Program-made: the position numbers and the translations under genes
Notes under the pieces: generated by a model
Told to the model about the DNA's origin: nothing
Database searches by the model: none
Seen by the model: only the letters and a program-made list of their open reading frames with translations
Origin: Acidobacteriota bacterium
GTDB taxonomy: Bacteria > Acidobacteriota > Terriglobia > Bryobacterales > Bryobacteraceae
Direction of reading: 5' to 3'
Assembly: GCA_026394095.1 (NCBI GenBank)
Contig: JAPKYY010001024.1
Span: 1-7,462, forward strand
Length of the DNA stretch: 7,462 nucleotides
Part shown: positions 6,819 to 7,462 of the stretch, piece after piece
How the letters are laid out: every line of letters starts with the position of its first letter
How positions within the stretch are numbered: position 1 is the first letter of the stretch

Positions 6819-6899
6819 GTCTGGAGCGAATACTTCGAGTCGAACCGTCGCTTCGGTAGCTTGCAAGTGAAAAAAACATTCCTCGAAGAAAATCACTAG
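6819..6899 (+). pseudogene. Probable C-terminal remnant of a deleted VapC toxin
   Basis: Immediately after the antitoxin TGA, in the same frame, 26 codons read VWSEYFESNRRFGSLQVKKT and then FLEENH before TAG at 6897-6899. The wording WSE-x-F/L-x-x-x-R-x-x-G-x-x-x-V followed by an F matches the usual end of PIN-domain VapC proteins (lwSEdfq.grryg.v.vvNPF). There is no start codon and none of the acidic PIN active-site residues that lie upstream in the family. The simplest reading is a deletion that removed roughly the first 110 codons of vapC. It is short, so chance resemblance is possible. Confidence 0.5.
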
Positions 6900-6905
6900 A
6901 GCCAA

Positions 6906-7462
6906 ATGCGCATCCTCATCCCCGGCGGCTCCGGCCAGGTCGGCACCATCCTCGCCCGTCGCCTCCACGCCCAAGGCCACGAAGTCACCGTCCTATCCCG
7001 CTACCCACAAACCATGCCCTGGCGCAGCCTTCCCTGGGACGGCGCAAGCCCCGGCACCTGGGCCTACCTCCTCGACTCAACCGACGTCGTCATCAACCTT
7101 GCCGGCCGCAGTGTCGATTGCCGCTACACCGAATCGAACCGCGCCCAGATCCTCCGCTCCCGCATCGAATCCACTCACGTCTTGGGCGAATGCATAGCAA
7201 GAGCAAAAACCCCTCCCAGCCTCTGGCTCAACGCCTCCACGGCCACCATCTACCGCCACGCCTACGAGCGCCCCCAGGACGACATCACAGGCGAGCTCGG
7301 CGGCAAAGAACCCAACGCCCCCTTCACCTGGCGCTTCTCCATCGACGTCGCCACCAAATGGGAAGACACCTTCTTCGCCGCCAACACACCCAAAACCCGC
7401 AAGGTCGCCCTGCGCTCCGCAATGACCATGAGCCCAGACCCCGGCGGCGTCTTCAGCGTCCT
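6906..7462 (+). CDS. TIGR01777-type NAD(P)-dependent epimerase/oxidoreductase (3' end outside window)
   Basis: The ATG at 6906 opens a frame that stays open for 185 codons to the window edge. The N terminus, MRILIPGGSGQVGTILARRL, holds the glycine-rich Rossmann motif GGxGxxG of extended/atypical short-chain dehydrogenases. Further family wording includes the PWDG segment, VVINLAGRSVDCRY, LWLNASTATIYRH, TWRFSIDVATKWE and KVALRSAMTMSPDPGGVF. These mark the YfcH/TIGR01777 group (epimerase domain plus a C-terminal DUF1731 domain, about 300 residues in full). About 60 percent of the protein is visible; the DUF1731 part lies outside. The biochemical substrate of the family is not settled. The upstream ribosome site is weak (TAGAG). 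It follows the toxin remnant by 6 bases and is the only metabolic gene on the right side, with no obvious link to the pdx operon. Confidence 0.9.
   Translation, partial: MRILIPGGSGQVGTILARRLHAQGHEVTVLSRYPQTMPWRSLPWDGASPGTWAYLLDSTDVVINLAGRSVDCRYTESNRAQILRSRIESTHVLGECIARAKTPPSLWLNASTATIYRHAYERPQDDITGELGGKEPNAPFTWRFSIDVATKWEDTFFAANTPKTRKVALRSAMTMSPDPGGVFSV

Noticed and set aside
6834..6887. TTCGAG / CTCGAA inverted repeat as a terminator
   Set aside because: Only a 6-base stem with a loop of about 42 bases and no following T-run; it lies in the toxin remnant and is probably chance.

Overview
The window looks like a piece of an Acidobacteriota chromosome, possibly a Bryobacterales/Solibacter-type lineage. 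I infer this from four things: a large TonB-dependent receptor with an N-terminal carboxypeptidase-regulatory domain, whose plug and barrel wording is typical of the many such receptors in that phylum; the last residues of an FtsX/MacB-type permease at the left edge; a VapB-type antitoxin; and moderately high G+C with strongly C-ending codons on the right half. The taxonomic call is inference from family resemblance, not a database result.

Layout. Bases 3-59 (+) are the C-terminal end of an ABC-transporter permease. Converging on it, and overlapping it by a few bases, is a four-gene minus-strand operon read from about 3339 down to 56. Its order is a MocR/GntR-type regulator (PdxR-like), pdxS, pdxT, then a low-molecular-weight protein tyrosine phosphatase/arsenate-reductase-fold protein. 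pdxS and pdxT make pyridoxal 5'-phosphate (PLP) by the DXP-independent route, and the regulator is of the class that senses PLP. The genes are packed with a 23-base gap, an 11-base overlap and a 4-base overlap, so they are probably cotranscribed and translationally coupled.

A divergent intergenic region (3340-3480) carries three perfect copies of CCAATCC, two of them 22 bases apart. They are good candidates for the MocR operator and could serve both directions. To the right, on the plus strand, a small exported TonB C-terminal-domain protein (3481-3822) overlaps by 4 bases a TonB-dependent receptor gene. That receptor gene is broken by a frameshift near 5532-5538: 572 codons are in the first frame, then 331 codons run in the +1 frame to a normal barrel terminus at 6531.

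Next come an orphan VapB-like ribbon-helix-helix antitoxin (about 6561-6818) and, directly behind its stop codon, what looks like the last 26 codons of a deleted VapC toxin (6819-6899). The window ends inside a TIGR01777-type NAD(P)-dependent epimerase-like gene (6906-7462, incomplete).

The points most worth checking are: the MocR regulator lacks the usual PLP-pyridine-binding Asp (Val instead) and about 20-30 residues of its aminotransferase domain; the CCAATCC repeats and possible shared control of a vitamin B6 operon and an outer-membrane receptor; the phosphatase in the pdx operon; the frameshifted receptor; and the toxin-less VapB with a toxin scar. No stretch over 300 bases is without a gene.
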